64,000 nt of DNA, taken from contig CAILLA010000170.1 in assembly GCA_903834925.1 (NCBI GenBank), positions 1 to 64,000 on the forward strand. The letters are read 5' to 3'. Shown here piece after piece: positions 49,380-59,600 of this stretch (positions are counted from its first letter, which is position 1; each line of letters starts with the position of its first letter). Below the pieces are notes generated by a model that was not told the origin of the DNA, made no database searches, and worked only from the letters and a program-made list of their open reading frames with translations. A program made the translations under genes and the position numbers. This stretch comes from an uncultured Schlesneria sp. (GTDB lineage Bacteria > Planctomycetota > Planctomycetia > Planctomycetales > Planctomycetaceae).

Positions 49380-51475
49380 CACTTCGAAGCTGGTTGCGGC
49401 GAACTCGTCGGGCTTGAAGCTGGCTTCAAACCCCACAGACTAAGGAACCAACGAGCCCGAGCGGGCATGTCAGGTTCTGCCCATTTTGAGTCCGGAGGCA
49501 AATCGGGGATCTCGATTTCTGAAAGTGAAGATCCAGTTGATGAAAACTCTGCAGCCGCCATCAAATCTTGATGTCCTTCGCTAAGTCCCAATAGGTCCCC
49601 ACTGGAAACGCTCCAACGAGCAACCCGCCCTTGCCGATCTCCGCTAATCAATGACTCACCATCAGGCCGAAAAGCAACTGCTGCTGCGGGTGAATTCCAA
49701 TTCATGGAAACTCGCTCAATTCCTGTATGGAACTGAACCAGAGCAATTCGACCGGATTCAGGCGTCAACCAATCACCAGTCGCCACGGCAAGTATGTCTC
49801 CATCAGGGGAAAACCTGACACAGTTTATTGGCCCCAATTCGCGAGGGAACTCACGGACAGGTTGATCGCTCGTCCGATTCCAGATTCGGACGATGCCGTC
49901 TCGACCACCAGTAGCAATCCAGTTACCGTCAGGAGAAATATCGACCGATTTTGGCGAACCGCCAGGTATCCGCCAGTTGCAAGCAACTTGACACGCCTCC
50001 GCATCCCAAAGCCGAAGCGCCCCATCAACTCCGATCGTCGCCATGTGGTGCGTTTCCTGGGCAAATGCTACGGCTTGAATGTCAACCGTACTTAAATCAA
50101 ATTCACGACCCGTTTCCAGGTCAAATAAACATTGATTTGACTTGTTTCCAATAACAACAAACCGCCCATCCATCGATTGCGATCGGATTTCCGCTCCGCT
50201 CCACGAGGATTGCATTTTCGCGTTTTCAAGTGAAATCGGCGGCTCACCCAGTAAGATTTCAGAGGAACCGCTTTGCTCGGAAGAGTGGGCGACAGACAAC
50301 AACACAACAGGGGACTCCTGAGGTCGTTGCTTCGGTGGCTTCATTTGGGGAATGGATTGAACCACAGGAGGTCGAGCAGCGAGCCATGACGGCTGAAGGG
50401 GCAGAAGACATGCCAGTACAAGGCAGAGAATTCGGCCGCAATAACCGAAGTCCTGTCGCCGAGGACCACGCATGATCCACGTCAAACGCTGTCGAAGGAA
50501 TGGGACTTGACCCAAGCCCGTTGCCAGTGCTGGCATTCGTAATGGGCGGTCGGCGATGAAGTCCACCACTTCGAGAATGGCTTCGGCATAACGTTTCGGG
50601 ACTTCAGTCGAGGCTGCAACGACCATGGCGTCACAACATTCTTCCTCGACGGACTCAATTTCGCGACGAGCCCACCAGACGACAGGATGCCACCAGAAGA
50701 ATCCGGTTACAAGCAGTTCGATCACCCGGACCAAATGGTCTCGCCGACGAAAATGTGCCAGTTCATGCATGAGCAACGTCCCCGTCGCCGTTTCGTCAAG
50801 CCGATCGAGTAACCGTTCAGGAAAGATGAGAAATAACGACTGGCCACTGCCCCACAGCATCGGGGACATGACTCCAGGCATCATCCAGACGGTCGGGGAA
50901 TAAGACAAACCCATTCGACGCGCCAATCGGTCTGCGAATCGTTGAAGTTCAAGCCCCGCAGCATCACCATGCCGTAGTGACAAGCGAAATCTGATGCATC
51001 GGATTCCTTGAATAACAAACCAGACCAAAGCACCCATCGCCCAGATCACCAGAACAATGGCCACCACGAGTTGGCGAAAGTTTTCACTCCGAAGCCAACT
51101 TGCGGCGATCGCGGTCAGCGAGCTTTTAGAAGCGTTTAACTGCTTATCCATTTCAGCCAGCGTTCGCGGTCGCGATTTCGATTTCGCCGAGTTTTGTGGC
51201 TCATCAGAAATGAATGGACGACGTGAACCAAGCTCTATCTGATCAACTTCGAAGATAACTTGGGGAAGCAATTGTCGCGACGTGGATGTCACCCAGTCCC
51301 GATCAATTAACGGGATCTGGCAAATTGGAGGTGTCACAAGTTTGACAAGAATTAGAACCCACAAAAGATGCGTCAGTGCCGGGCGACGAAACACTCGACC
51401 CGCCGCCTCAGCGACAAATGCGAGCGGGATGATCATCAGCGCATTGATGAGTGCAATCTCGAGGTACGAAAGCAC
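49379..51475 (-). CDS. M56-family (BlaR1-type) membrane metallopeptidase with C-terminal WD40 repeats
   Basis: LLMHELAHFRRRDHLVRVIELL zinc motif; TM helices; C-terminal WD repeats (DGALRLWDAE, DGIVRIWNRT, GRVARWSVSSG). Confidence 0.93.
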   Translation of the reverse strand: MLSYLEIALINALMIIPLAFVAEAAGRVFRRPALTHLLWVLILVKLVTPPICQIPLIDRDWVTSTSRQLLPQVIFEVDQIELGSRRPFISDEPQNSAKSKSRPRTLAEMDKQLNASKSSLTAIAASWLRSENFRQLVVAIVLVIWAMGALVWFVIQGIRCIRFRLSLRHGDAAGLELQRFADRLARRMGLSYSPTVWMMPGVMSPMLWGSGQSLFLIFPERLLDRLDETATGTLLMHELAHFRRRDHLVRVIELLVTGFFWWHPVVWWARREIESVEEECCDAMVVAASTEVPKRYAEAILEVVDFIADRPLRMPALATGLGQVPFLRQRLTWIMRGPRRQDFGYCGRILCLVLACLLPLQPSWLAARPPVVQSIPQMKPPKQRPQESPVVLLSVAHSSEQSGSSEILLGEPPISLENAKMQSSWSGAEIRSQSMDGRFVVIGNKSNQCLFDLETGREFDLSTVDIQAVAFAQETHHMATIGVDGALRLWDAEACQVACNWRIPGGSPKSVDISPDGNWIATGGRDGIVRIWNRTSDQPVREFPRELGPINCVRFSPDGDILAVATGDWLTPESGRIALVQFHTGIERVSMNWNSPAAAVAFRPDGESLISGDRQGRVARWSVSSGDLLGLSEGHQDLMAAAEFSSTGSSLSEIEIPDLPPDSKWAEPDMPARARWFLSLWGLKPASSPTSSPQPASK

Positions 51476-51561
51476 AGCGCCCTCCAGCCCGAAGGTCAGC
51501 GGTGTGGATTATGAACGGGGCCGGGAACAACTTTGCACCCGGCCCGAGACTGAAGATTTGA

Positions 51562-51951
51562 TTATCGACCTTTTTCTCGATCCAGATCATCGAGCAAATC
51601 ACGCAGTGAACCGAGTTGATCTTCGCTGAGTTTGGCTTTGACGAGATGAGACAGCAAAGGTGCCAGTGAACCTTCACACAACTTGTCAGCCGTGGCCTGG
51701 AGCCGCCGACCGATCAGTTCTTCACGATCAATCTTAGGTTCGAACATGTGAGGCCAGGGCTTGCGGTCACGTTTGACGAACTTTTTCAGTTCGAGCCGCT
51801 CTAATAACTTTTGTACGGTGGCGTAATGAGCGCCCGTACCTCCAGGGTACAGCGTGTCTGTCAGATCGCGGACAGTCGTTCGACCTCGCTCCCACAGCAG
51901 GTTGATGACCGCCAACTCCGCGTCCGTGATGTCTTGCGGTGTTCGTGCCAT
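51562..51951 (-). CDS. BlaI/MecI/CopY-family transcriptional regulator
   Basis: MARTPQDITDAELAVINLLWERGRTTVRDLTDTLYPGGTGAHYATVQKLLERLELKKFVKRD; directly upstream of the M56 gene. Confidence 0.94.
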   Translation of the reverse strand: MARTPQDITDAELAVINLLWERGRTTVRDLTDTLYPGGTGAHYATVQKLLERLELKKFVKRDRKPWPHMFEPKIDREELIGRRLQATADKLCEGSLAPLLSHLVKAKLSEDQLGSLRDLLDDLDREKGR

Positions 51952-52088
51952 AAGTTTTTCACCCCAAAAAAATATACCAAACAATATCACCCGATAGGAT
52001 AAGACGCGATGTCTCCTAAAGTCAATCGTTTCCCCGAAAAGCTTTTGACGTTCTTCGGGAAATCGTTGGAGCACGCAGCGGGCCGACT

Positions 52089-52623
52089 AAACCCCACCTC
52101 CCCTGCGGGGGTGGAAACGGGCCTTTGCCCTAGAAATTTCCATTGCGTCGTTCGGTGAATAAGGACTTCTGCTGGTGCAAAGGCCCGTTAACCGGCTTTG
52201 CCCGTTTAATAGGGCGTGCCCGAATATTCTAAATCTTGCCCGCTTATTCAGAATGACAATTATCGACGATGGTTTTCGGTTTCGCAACTCGCGGTTTAAC
52301 CAGTAGCAGGTACGCCGAGAGCAGAGTGAGTGGGACGGCGAGGAACCAAAAGAAGATTTCCTCGGAATCTTGCAACGGAATTGATATCACCTCTCGAACC
52401 GTCAGGCTCCTTACCCATCCCCCCGTGACAAGGGACGCAAACACCAGCGTCACCACGCCGATCTTTCGTCGCCACGGCTTGAAGAAGTCGCCCATGATGT
52501 TGATTCCGTTAGTAGTCTGTTACGGGCCTTTGCATCAACTCGTGCCACCATTCATCAATACGCTGTAATGCAAATTGCTAGGGCAAAGGCCCGTTAACCA
52601 CCCCCGCAGGGGGGGTGGGGTTT
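52089..52623. mobile_element. ~535-bp element with ~100-bp imperfect terminal inverted repeats
   Basis: Left AAACCCCACCTCCCCTGCGGGGGTGGAAACGGGCCTTTGCCCTAGAAATTT; reverse complement of right end AAACCCCACCCCCCCTGCGGGGGTGGTTAACGGGCCTTTGCCCTAGCAATTT. Similarity continues to ...TGCAAAGGCCCGT in both arms (52089-52190 / 52521-52623). Confidence 0.82.
52244..52495 (-). CDS. 83-aa membrane protein carried within the inverted-repeat element
   Basis: MGDFFKPWRRKIGVVTLVFASLVTGGWVRSL...EEIFFWFLAVPLTLLSAYLLLVKPR: two TM helices with positive-inside flanks. Confidence 0.75.
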   Translation of the reverse strand: MGDFFKPWRRKIGVVTLVFASLVTGGWVRSLTVREVISIPLQDSEEIFFWFLAVPLTLLSAYLLLVKPRVAKPKTIVDNCHSE

Positions 52624-53759
52624 GTCTCTACGTTGCCTGGCCACAAGGTAATCGGCCAGGTTGTGACGCTTGCCAGCGACTTTGCTGATTCAAAATCTGG
52701 TACGAACAGGATCACGTCGTCTGACGTCAGTTCGTTCAGGCTGACGTCTCCGACCGCTCGCCATTCTTGTTCGATCGTCCAGTCGATCCCCGATTCTCCG
52801 ACCGCCAATTGAAAAAACGGACGCTCGTCCTCGGTCAGCGATTGCCAGAGGGCCTCGTCACCATAACGGACAGGCCGAACACCGCGACTCTGCAACCACG
52901 AACGCTTTAAACAGAGACCGTACGGTTCAAAATCCCACCGGACCCGATGAGTGCGATATCGATGAAGTGCCGGAAGATTTTCGAGTGGACAGGCGGTGAA
53001 GCTGACTGTTGGGCATCCACCCCGAATCGTTTTCCCCGAAGCAATCAATCGTTTTTGGACCACAATTCGACGCAAGGTACTTAAGGTGGAGTGGTCGGCA
53101 TCGGGCCGAGATTCGACCAGGCTATCGGCATATTGTTCAAACGATTCGTCAGGCCACGGACCGGGACACGCTCGGGTAGAATGGGCTAAAAACTCCCATC
53201 CCTCGGCGGATGGAAACGGGACAATTTCGTAAACATGAGGAAGAATCGAAGGATATTTGTTGTCAGGTTCCTCGACATTCCGCGAAACGAACTCAATTGG
53301 CCGACATTCTTCCGTCGTCGGTCGCCAGATCTCAGCACCGGCTTTGTAAAGTTCGTCCTTGATGACATCGGGCTGCAAGCCAGGAAGATCAACAAGAACA
53401 ATGCCGCCGCGCCGTTGCTCGATCCGTTCTCTGAGCAATCGATACAGATTCCCTTCCGGCCTCAATTGAAGGACATAAACAAGATCCGCAGCGGCGATCA
53501 ACGCTCGATCACGTGGGGGGATATCGTTGCCACTCGATTGATCGATATAAGGAACCTCAATCGTCTGGCAGTCCACATTCAGTCGCCGCGCAAAATGTCG
53601 GACAAAATCGGTTCCTGCGGTTCCGTCAGCCACAACCAGATTCGATCGATCAATGGCGATTTTTCGTAAGGTTCCACGCAATGCCGCCATCCACGGCTCG
53701 TCAGGAACTACGAGTCGCCTCAGTCGTGACATGACGACGGCAACCGTTGGCGACCTCAT
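52578..53759 (-). CDS. Uncharacterised protein (393 aa), C-terminus encoded by the adjacent element's terminal repeat
   Basis: Long ORF; last residues (N)PTPPAGVVNGPLP* are translated from the right inverted repeat at 52578-52623. Confidence 0.75.
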   Translation of the reverse strand: MRSPTVAVVMSRLRRLVVPDEPWMAALRGTLRKIAIDRSNLVVADGTAGTDFVRHFARRLNVDCQTIEVPYIDQSSGNDIPPRDRALIAAADLVYVLQLRPEGNLYRLLRERIEQRRGGIVLVDLPGLQPDVIKDELYKAGAEIWRPTTEECRPIEFVSRNVEEPDNKYPSILPHVYEIVPFPSAEGWEFLAHSTRACPGPWPDESFEQYADSLVESRPDADHSTLSTLRRIVVQKRLIASGKTIRGGCPTVSFTACPLENLPALHRYRTHRVRWDFEPYGLCLKRSWLQSRGVRPVRYGDEALWQSLTEDERPFFQLAVGESGIDWTIEQEWRAVGDVSLNELTSDDVILFVPDFESAKSLASVTTWPITLWPGNVETNPTPPAGVVNGPLP

Positions 53760-53844
53760 TCACAGATTCCATTTGACAATGATGAAACACGTTTTTTGAA
53801 AAAACTTCGCGGTGTTATCCAAATTGTATTTGAAGAGAAATGCG

Positions 53845-53966
53845 GTTTTGGAACACTAATCTTCACTAATTTTCGCTAATAAGAAAACCCAAGATCTTGC
53901 TGTGAGCATCCTTGTTTTGTGTCTTTCCTGATTTGCGCAAATTTGCGAGGATTAGTGTTTCAAAAC
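53845..53966. repeat. ~122-bp element with ~40-nt imperfect inverted repeats
   Basis: Left GTTTTGGAACACTAATCTTCACTAATTTTCGCTAAT versus reverse complement of right GTTTTGAAACACTAATCCTCGCAAATTTGCGCAAAT. Confidence 0.72.
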
Positions 53967-53997
53967 TCTTTCTTCCCCTTCCGGCCTCTTTCAAATG

Positions 53998-55443
53998 TCA
54001 TTTCAATCCGAAACAATAAAGTCCATTCGCCGTACGCAGATAAATCCGGCCATCCACGATTGCTGGGGTTGCGTAGACTTCTTCTTTCATTTCAGACGTA
54101 TGCAGTAACTTCAATTCTTCCGTGGCAGAGACAACCGTCAGTCGGCCTGTTTCATCCGCCAGATAAACCTTGCCGTCGCCAGCGACTGGCGATGCGTAAT
54201 AACTTCCGTTCGCTTCCAGACGCAACGGCTTTGCTACCTTGCCAGTATTCGCGTTCAGACACTGCAAGATGCCGCCGTCTTTAATCGTGAACAGCAACCC
54301 GTTGTACAACAGAGGCGAAGCGCAAAACGGAACTTGTTTGGGATACGTCCATCGGACATGCGTTTCCGTTGCGTCTCCGACGGCACCCGGCTTGATACTC
54401 AGCAGAAGATTTTTTCCCTGATCGAAGAGACTGCGGAACAGTTCGTATTCTGTCCGGGTCAAATGTCCGTCCTTATTCCGATCGGCCTGCGAGTACCGTT
54501 GATAGACAGGACCTTCACTCAGTTCGGCCTCTTCAATCGTTCCGTTCTTATCTTTGTCTTTCAGAAGGACAACATCATCAAACGGTTCGACTCGGATTCG
54601 CTCAGCCTCATCCCCCCCGGCGGCCCAACCTGCCAGATACAGATTTCCGTCGACGCCGACAGTGGGAGAACTGACAACCGTGCGCGAGATGCCGCGTACG
54701 GTCCAGGCTTCCTTGCCGGTCTCGAGATCGTATCCAACAACCCGCAGTGTCGCCGCTACCACGATTTGTGGGTGGCCTTCATTATTCCACAAAACCGGAG
54801 TACAGGAATTCCGCAGGAATTCGGTTCGGTTCGTCTTCCAGATCGGTTCGCCAGTCCGTCGGTCGACGCACAAAAGGAATGAATCGAGATCATGATCCTG
54901 GCAGAGAATCAGTCGCTCACCGACGAGAATCGGTGAGCTGGCCGCACCAAAATCATTGACGAACGGCCCCATCAGCCGCTTCCAGATCAGCTTGCCGCTG
55001 TGGTCGTGACAATACAGGCCACTCGAACCAAAAAAACTGAACACGAAATCGGCGTCAGCACAGGGAGTGCTCTGGGCATAACTGCCGATCCGATGAATCG
55101 CTTCCAGACGTTCGTAGGGGGCTTCGGATTCCCATTGCTGTTTGCCAGTCTGTCGATCCAGCCCGATGGTCAACAATTTTTTGTCACGAATTCCGGTTAC
55201 AAAAATTCGGCTACCGACCACGATCGGGGACGAATGTCCTGGCGGTAGCGACGTTTTCCAAAGCGGATTTAGATCGGGACCGATTTCAGCAGGCAATTTA
55301 TCGCCGGAAGGATCGAAGACTGAACCATGCAGCCCACGAAACTGAGGCCAGTCGGTCGCGTCCACTTGGGCAATCGCCAAGCCACTAAACAGGAACAAAA
55401 AAATCTCGGCGAGGAATCGACCGCGCAAAAGAATCCGGGACAT
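53998..55443 (-). CDS. PQQ-binding-like beta-propeller protein with embedded EF-hands
   Basis: Propeller blades (GLYCHDHSGKLIWKRL, KQQWESEAPY) with KDKDKNGTIEEAELSEGPVYQRYSQADRNKDGHLTRTEYELF inserted. Confidence 0.92.
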   Translation of the reverse strand: MSRILLRGRFLAEIFLFLFSGLAIAQVDATDWPQFRGLHGSVFDPSGDKLPAEIGPDLNPLWKTSLPPGHSSPIVVGSRIFVTGIRDKKLLTIGLDRQTGKQQWESEAPYERLEAIHRIGSYAQSTPCADADFVFSFFGSSGLYCHDHSGKLIWKRLMGPFVNDFGAASSPILVGERLILCQDHDLDSFLLCVDRRTGEPIWKTNRTEFLRNSCTPVLWNNEGHPQIVVAATLRVVGYDLETGKEAWTVRGISRTVVSSPTVGVDGNLYLAGWAAGGDEAERIRVEPFDDVVLLKDKDKNGTIEEAELSEGPVYQRYSQADRNKDGHLTRTEYELFRSLFDQGKNLLLSIKPGAVGDATETHVRWTYPKQVPFCASPLLYNGLLFTIKDGGILQCLNANTGKVAKPLRLEANGSYYASPVAGDGKVYLADETGRLTVVSATEELKLLHTSEMKEEVYATPAIVDGRIYLRTANGLYCFGLK

Positions 55444-55673
55444 GAACCGACTCCATGAAGAATGATTTCAAGAGAAAAGTCGTCGAAACCAGATCTTACC
55501 GAGTCTATTTTGACAGGGACAGTAATAGGTGGCCCATCGTCTTTCAAGCTTCGAGTTTCGTTTCGCTCTTGTTCGAATGATCCCACTTTAGTGTTCTGAA
55601 CTGTCAATCTGGACGGTGTCGCCTTAAGATCAGTTGGCAATTCCGGGTCGAATTTCCTTTATCACGGCGAACA

Positions 55674-56636
55674 ATGCGGATGGTCGATCAGTCACGACGC
55701 GATCGAGTTGGGCTTGGCCTGATTGGGCTTGGTCCGAGCTGGGAACAGCGTTATCTCGATGCGCTTGTTCGCCTGCAAAGCCGTTTGACGGTTCGACTTG
55801 TCTATGATCCTGTCGAGGCACGAGCGAAATCGATTGCCAGCGAATTCGATGCTGAAGTTACAGGTAGCCTGAGGCAGATGCTCGCCCGACCAAAATTGCA
55901 GGGATTGCTGGTACTCGATCCCGGCTGGTTAGGAGCCGGCGCTTTGAGCCTGATCGCCGGCAGCGGCAAGCCTGTTTTTCTGGCCAGACCCGTCTTGCGA
56001 CAACCAACGGCACTACGAGCACTCCTTCAACCGTGCCCAACTTCGAATACTGAAGCGAAGCAAGCGAACTCTGCGAATGATCTTTGTATGCCGGAACTTG
56101 GATTACGATTCACTCCATCAACATGTCGTTTACGTGAATTAATCGCGACAAAGCTGGGTCGAATCAAGCGCATCGTGATTGCATGTGATCTTTCCGGCGA
56201 AAAGACCGAGACGGCACATCTTGTCGATTGGTGTCACCATCTGATGGGGCAACCGCCGACTGTCGTTTCAAACCCAAACGGTCAGTCGATCTCAAATCAT
56301 GCAATTGATTTTGAGTTCAATTCGGGGTTGCCCCCATTCAATACCAGGACTGCAAGGTTGCAGCAGGGATCCAACGGTAATGAAGTTGCCAGGTTTTCAA
56401 TCGAATGTGAACGAGGCCACGCGACACTGTCTGATCGCACGCACATTCGCTGGGAAACCTCCACTGAGTCGGCAGATGAATCGCTCGTCGACGAACGCTC
56501 AGAAACCGAGATCCTGATTGATCAATTCTGTCGTCGGGCACTTGGTGGGCTGAACCCCGTCGGTCGATTGAGCGAATATCTCAGCGCGATCGAAGTTGTC
56601 GAATCACTGTCCGGCAGGGGAGTCTCCGGCAAGTAA
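55674..56636 (+). CDS. Gfo/Idh/MocA-like oxidoreductase family protein
   Basis: GLGLIGLGPSWEQRYLDALVRLQSRLTVRLVYDPVEARAKSIASEFDAEVTGSLRQMLARPKLQGLLVL Rossmann fold. Confidence 0.75.
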   Translation: MRMVDQSRRDRVGLGLIGLGPSWEQRYLDALVRLQSRLTVRLVYDPVEARAKSIASEFDAEVTGSLRQMLARPKLQGLLVLDPGWLGAGALSLIAGSGKPVFLARPVLRQPTALRALLQPCPTSNTEAKQANSANDLCMPELGLRFTPSTCRLRELIATKLGRIKRIVIACDLSGEKTETAHLVDWCHHLMGQPPTVVSNPNGQSISNHAIDFEFNSGLPPFNTRTARLQQGSNGNEVARFSIECERGHATLSDRTHIRWETSTESADESLVDERSETEILIDQFCRRALGGLNPVGRLSEYLSAIEVVESLSGRGVSGK

Positions 56637-56649
56637 TACGCCTTCAAAA

Positions 56650-59600
56650 TCATTCCTCTTCCTCTTCGGCTTGCGGGGCGAAGCCTCGACGAAGAGTGTT
56701 TTCGGTCACGTTGATCGGTATCAAAAAATGCTTCAGGTAGTCTGGTCCGCCGGCCTTACTGCCAATTCCGCTGAGTTTGAATCCTCCGAACGGCTGACGC
56801 CCAACTAATGCACCGGTGATTGGACGGTTCAAGTACAGATTGCCCACTGAGAATTCCTGGCGAACTCGCTTCAAGTTTGCCGGACTGCGACTGTAGCAGC
56901 CACCGGTCAGTGCGTAATCCGTGCCATTGGCGATCGTAAGTGCCTCGGTTAAATCCTTGGCTTTGAAGACGACCAGAACCGGACCGAAGATTTCCTGCTG
57001 GGCAATTTTCGCATCGGGCGGAACATCCACAAAAATGTGAGGTCCGACAAAATAGCCTTTTGCGGCCAAGTCTGGATCGACACCACCTAAGACCAGTCGA
57101 CCTTCCGTTTCTCCGATTTCAATGAATTTCAAAATTCGTGTCGCTGCATCTTCATCGATGACTGGGCCAATATCGGTCGAAGGATCTTCCGCAGGTCCGA
57201 CCTTCAATGACTTCGCGGCCTCGATCAGTCGAGCGAGGAATTCATCGTAAGCGTCTTCTAACACGATTACACGTGAACAAGCTGAGCATTTCTGGCCTGA
57301 ATATCCGAATGCACTTTGGATAACGCCAACAACAGCTTCATCGAGATCCGCATCGTTATCAACGATGATGGCATTCTTACCACCCATTTCGGCAATGACG
57401 TGTTTGACCCCCAATTGTGAAATATGCGATGCCGCTGCTTGCTCGTTGATTGACAGGCCAACTTGGCGCGAACCGGTAAAGGCAATGCAATCAACATCCG
57501 GACTTCCGACAAGTTCCGGTCCGACTTCTTCCCCGATCCCTGGTAAAAAACTGACAACACCATCCGGGATTCCAGAAGCTTGAATGACTTCCAGAAACTT
57601 GGTTGCGACGACCGAAGATTGCTCTGCCGGCTTCAGCACGACAGTGTTTCCAGTCACCAGAGCGGCTGCTGTCATGCCTGCCAGGATCGCCAGTGGGAAA
57701 TTCCATGGTGCGATCACCACGACGACACCGCGCGCTCGATAAAAATAGGAGTTTTCTTCACCAGGCAAGTCAACATGTTGTGGATTGTCGAGTTCTCGCA
57801 TCTGCTGAGCGTAGTACATGCAAAAGTCGATTGCCTCACAAACATCGCCATCTGCTTCCGCCCAAGGCTTGCCACATTCAATCACCTGCCATGCGGCCAG
57901 CTCATAACGACGCTGTCGCATCTCATTCGCCATCAGTTCCAGATATTCCGCACGATATTGGACTTCCATCCGTGACCAGGACGGGAATGAACGCCGAGCG
58001 GTATCGATTGCCAGGACAGCATCGTCGGCTGATGCCGACGCAATTTTGCCTACGATCTGCTGTTTATGCGAAGGATTTCTCGAAATCATCATCGGACGTG
58101 CATGCATGGCCTTCCCGCCGATGACGATCGGATATTCTTCACCCAAGTCGTCCGACGCCGCTTCGAGTGCGGTAGCCATCGCCTCGCGAACCTCAATTCG
58201 AGAAAAGTCGGCAATCGCTTCGTTCACGAATTCCGGCTTTGGTGGCTGCTTTTTCGGTGGAATCTTTTTGGCGAGATTGGCGGGTTTCATGAGCAAGTCC
58301 TCGATCTTCACATTTTCGTCATAGCTGTGTCGCAGGAACGAATCGTTCGACGTATTTTCCAAAAGACGCCGGACGAGATACGCCATCCCCGGCATGAGTT
58401 GCCCGAAGGGCGTATAGATCCTGACCCGGTGCCCTAATTCGCTGAATGCTCGTGCCTGTTCCTCGGCCATTCCATACAGCATTTGCAGTTCGAATGCTCC
58501 TTCGGGAACATTCAGTTGTTTTGCACAGGCCACCGCGTGAGACAGGCTTCGCAGGTTGTGGCTACCGAATGCGGGTCGTAAGACCGTGTAATTCTCCAGT
58601 AAGATTCTTGTCAACCGTTCATAGCTGTCGTCCGATTGCCACTTTTCCTGGAACACTGGTGAGGGCCAGTTTCGGCTCTGCGAGATCACTGTCTCGTAAT
58701 CCCAGTAAGCCCCTTTGACAAGTCGAATCCAAACGGGTGCCCCTCGCTGGCGAGACCATTCCAATAATCCGGCAAGGTCACGTTCGGCGTCTGGCAGATA
58801 TGCCTGCACCACGATGCCGACATCCGACCAGTCGCGGAATTCCTCTTCCATTAGCGTTTGTTTGAAAATCTCGATCGTCAGATCTTTATACGCGTATTGT
58901 TCCATATCGACATGCACGTAGGCATGCCGTTCGCGAGCCTTTCTCAATAGCGGGCGTAATCGCTGTTTTACGGCTAAGGCGGTTCCCACTGCGTCCATTG
59001 GTCGAAAGTGGCTGACGAGCGCCGAAAGTTTGACTGACACGTTGACACGGGGAATCGCTCCTTCGTGGTCATAGTCTGTCTGGGCATTTTCGGGCCACGC
59101 ATTGACCACTGGGGCAAGGCCTTCCAACAAATCAAGGTACGCATGTTGGTACGTTTCAGCTTCCGATTCGCTGATAACGGCCTCACCCAACAGATCCAGC
59201 GTGAATGCGAAACCCTGTTTTCGAAGAGCGGTAACAGATGACAAAACTTCGCTGACGTTGGAACCTGCGATAAACCGGCGGGCCATTCGCGCGGCGTTTC
59301 CTCGTGCGTTATGGGCCAATGCTCGGGAAAGTACGGAATCGGGGGACAGATGTTCGACCCCGAATCGAACCATCTCGATCGCGAACGGGAGATGTTCTTT
59401 CACCTCCAGAAAATATTCCTGTAGATGCCGGGTCACATCGCGATGCGTCCTTAACCGGGGAAGCACATCGACGAACCGAAACATCTGGACCTTCAAAGAT
59501 TCGTCCGCCATGGCGGCACCAAGAATGCGATCATCCCACCATCGTCGCTCAAACATGGAAGGTCGTCGGCGAGACAGGTGGTGCCAGATTTCGGTTCCCA

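Noticed and set aside
49116-49571. 151-aa plus-strand ORF after copy-3 hairpin
   Set aside because: Starts in intergenic sequence and runs antisense into the M56/WD40 gene; no supporting motifs.
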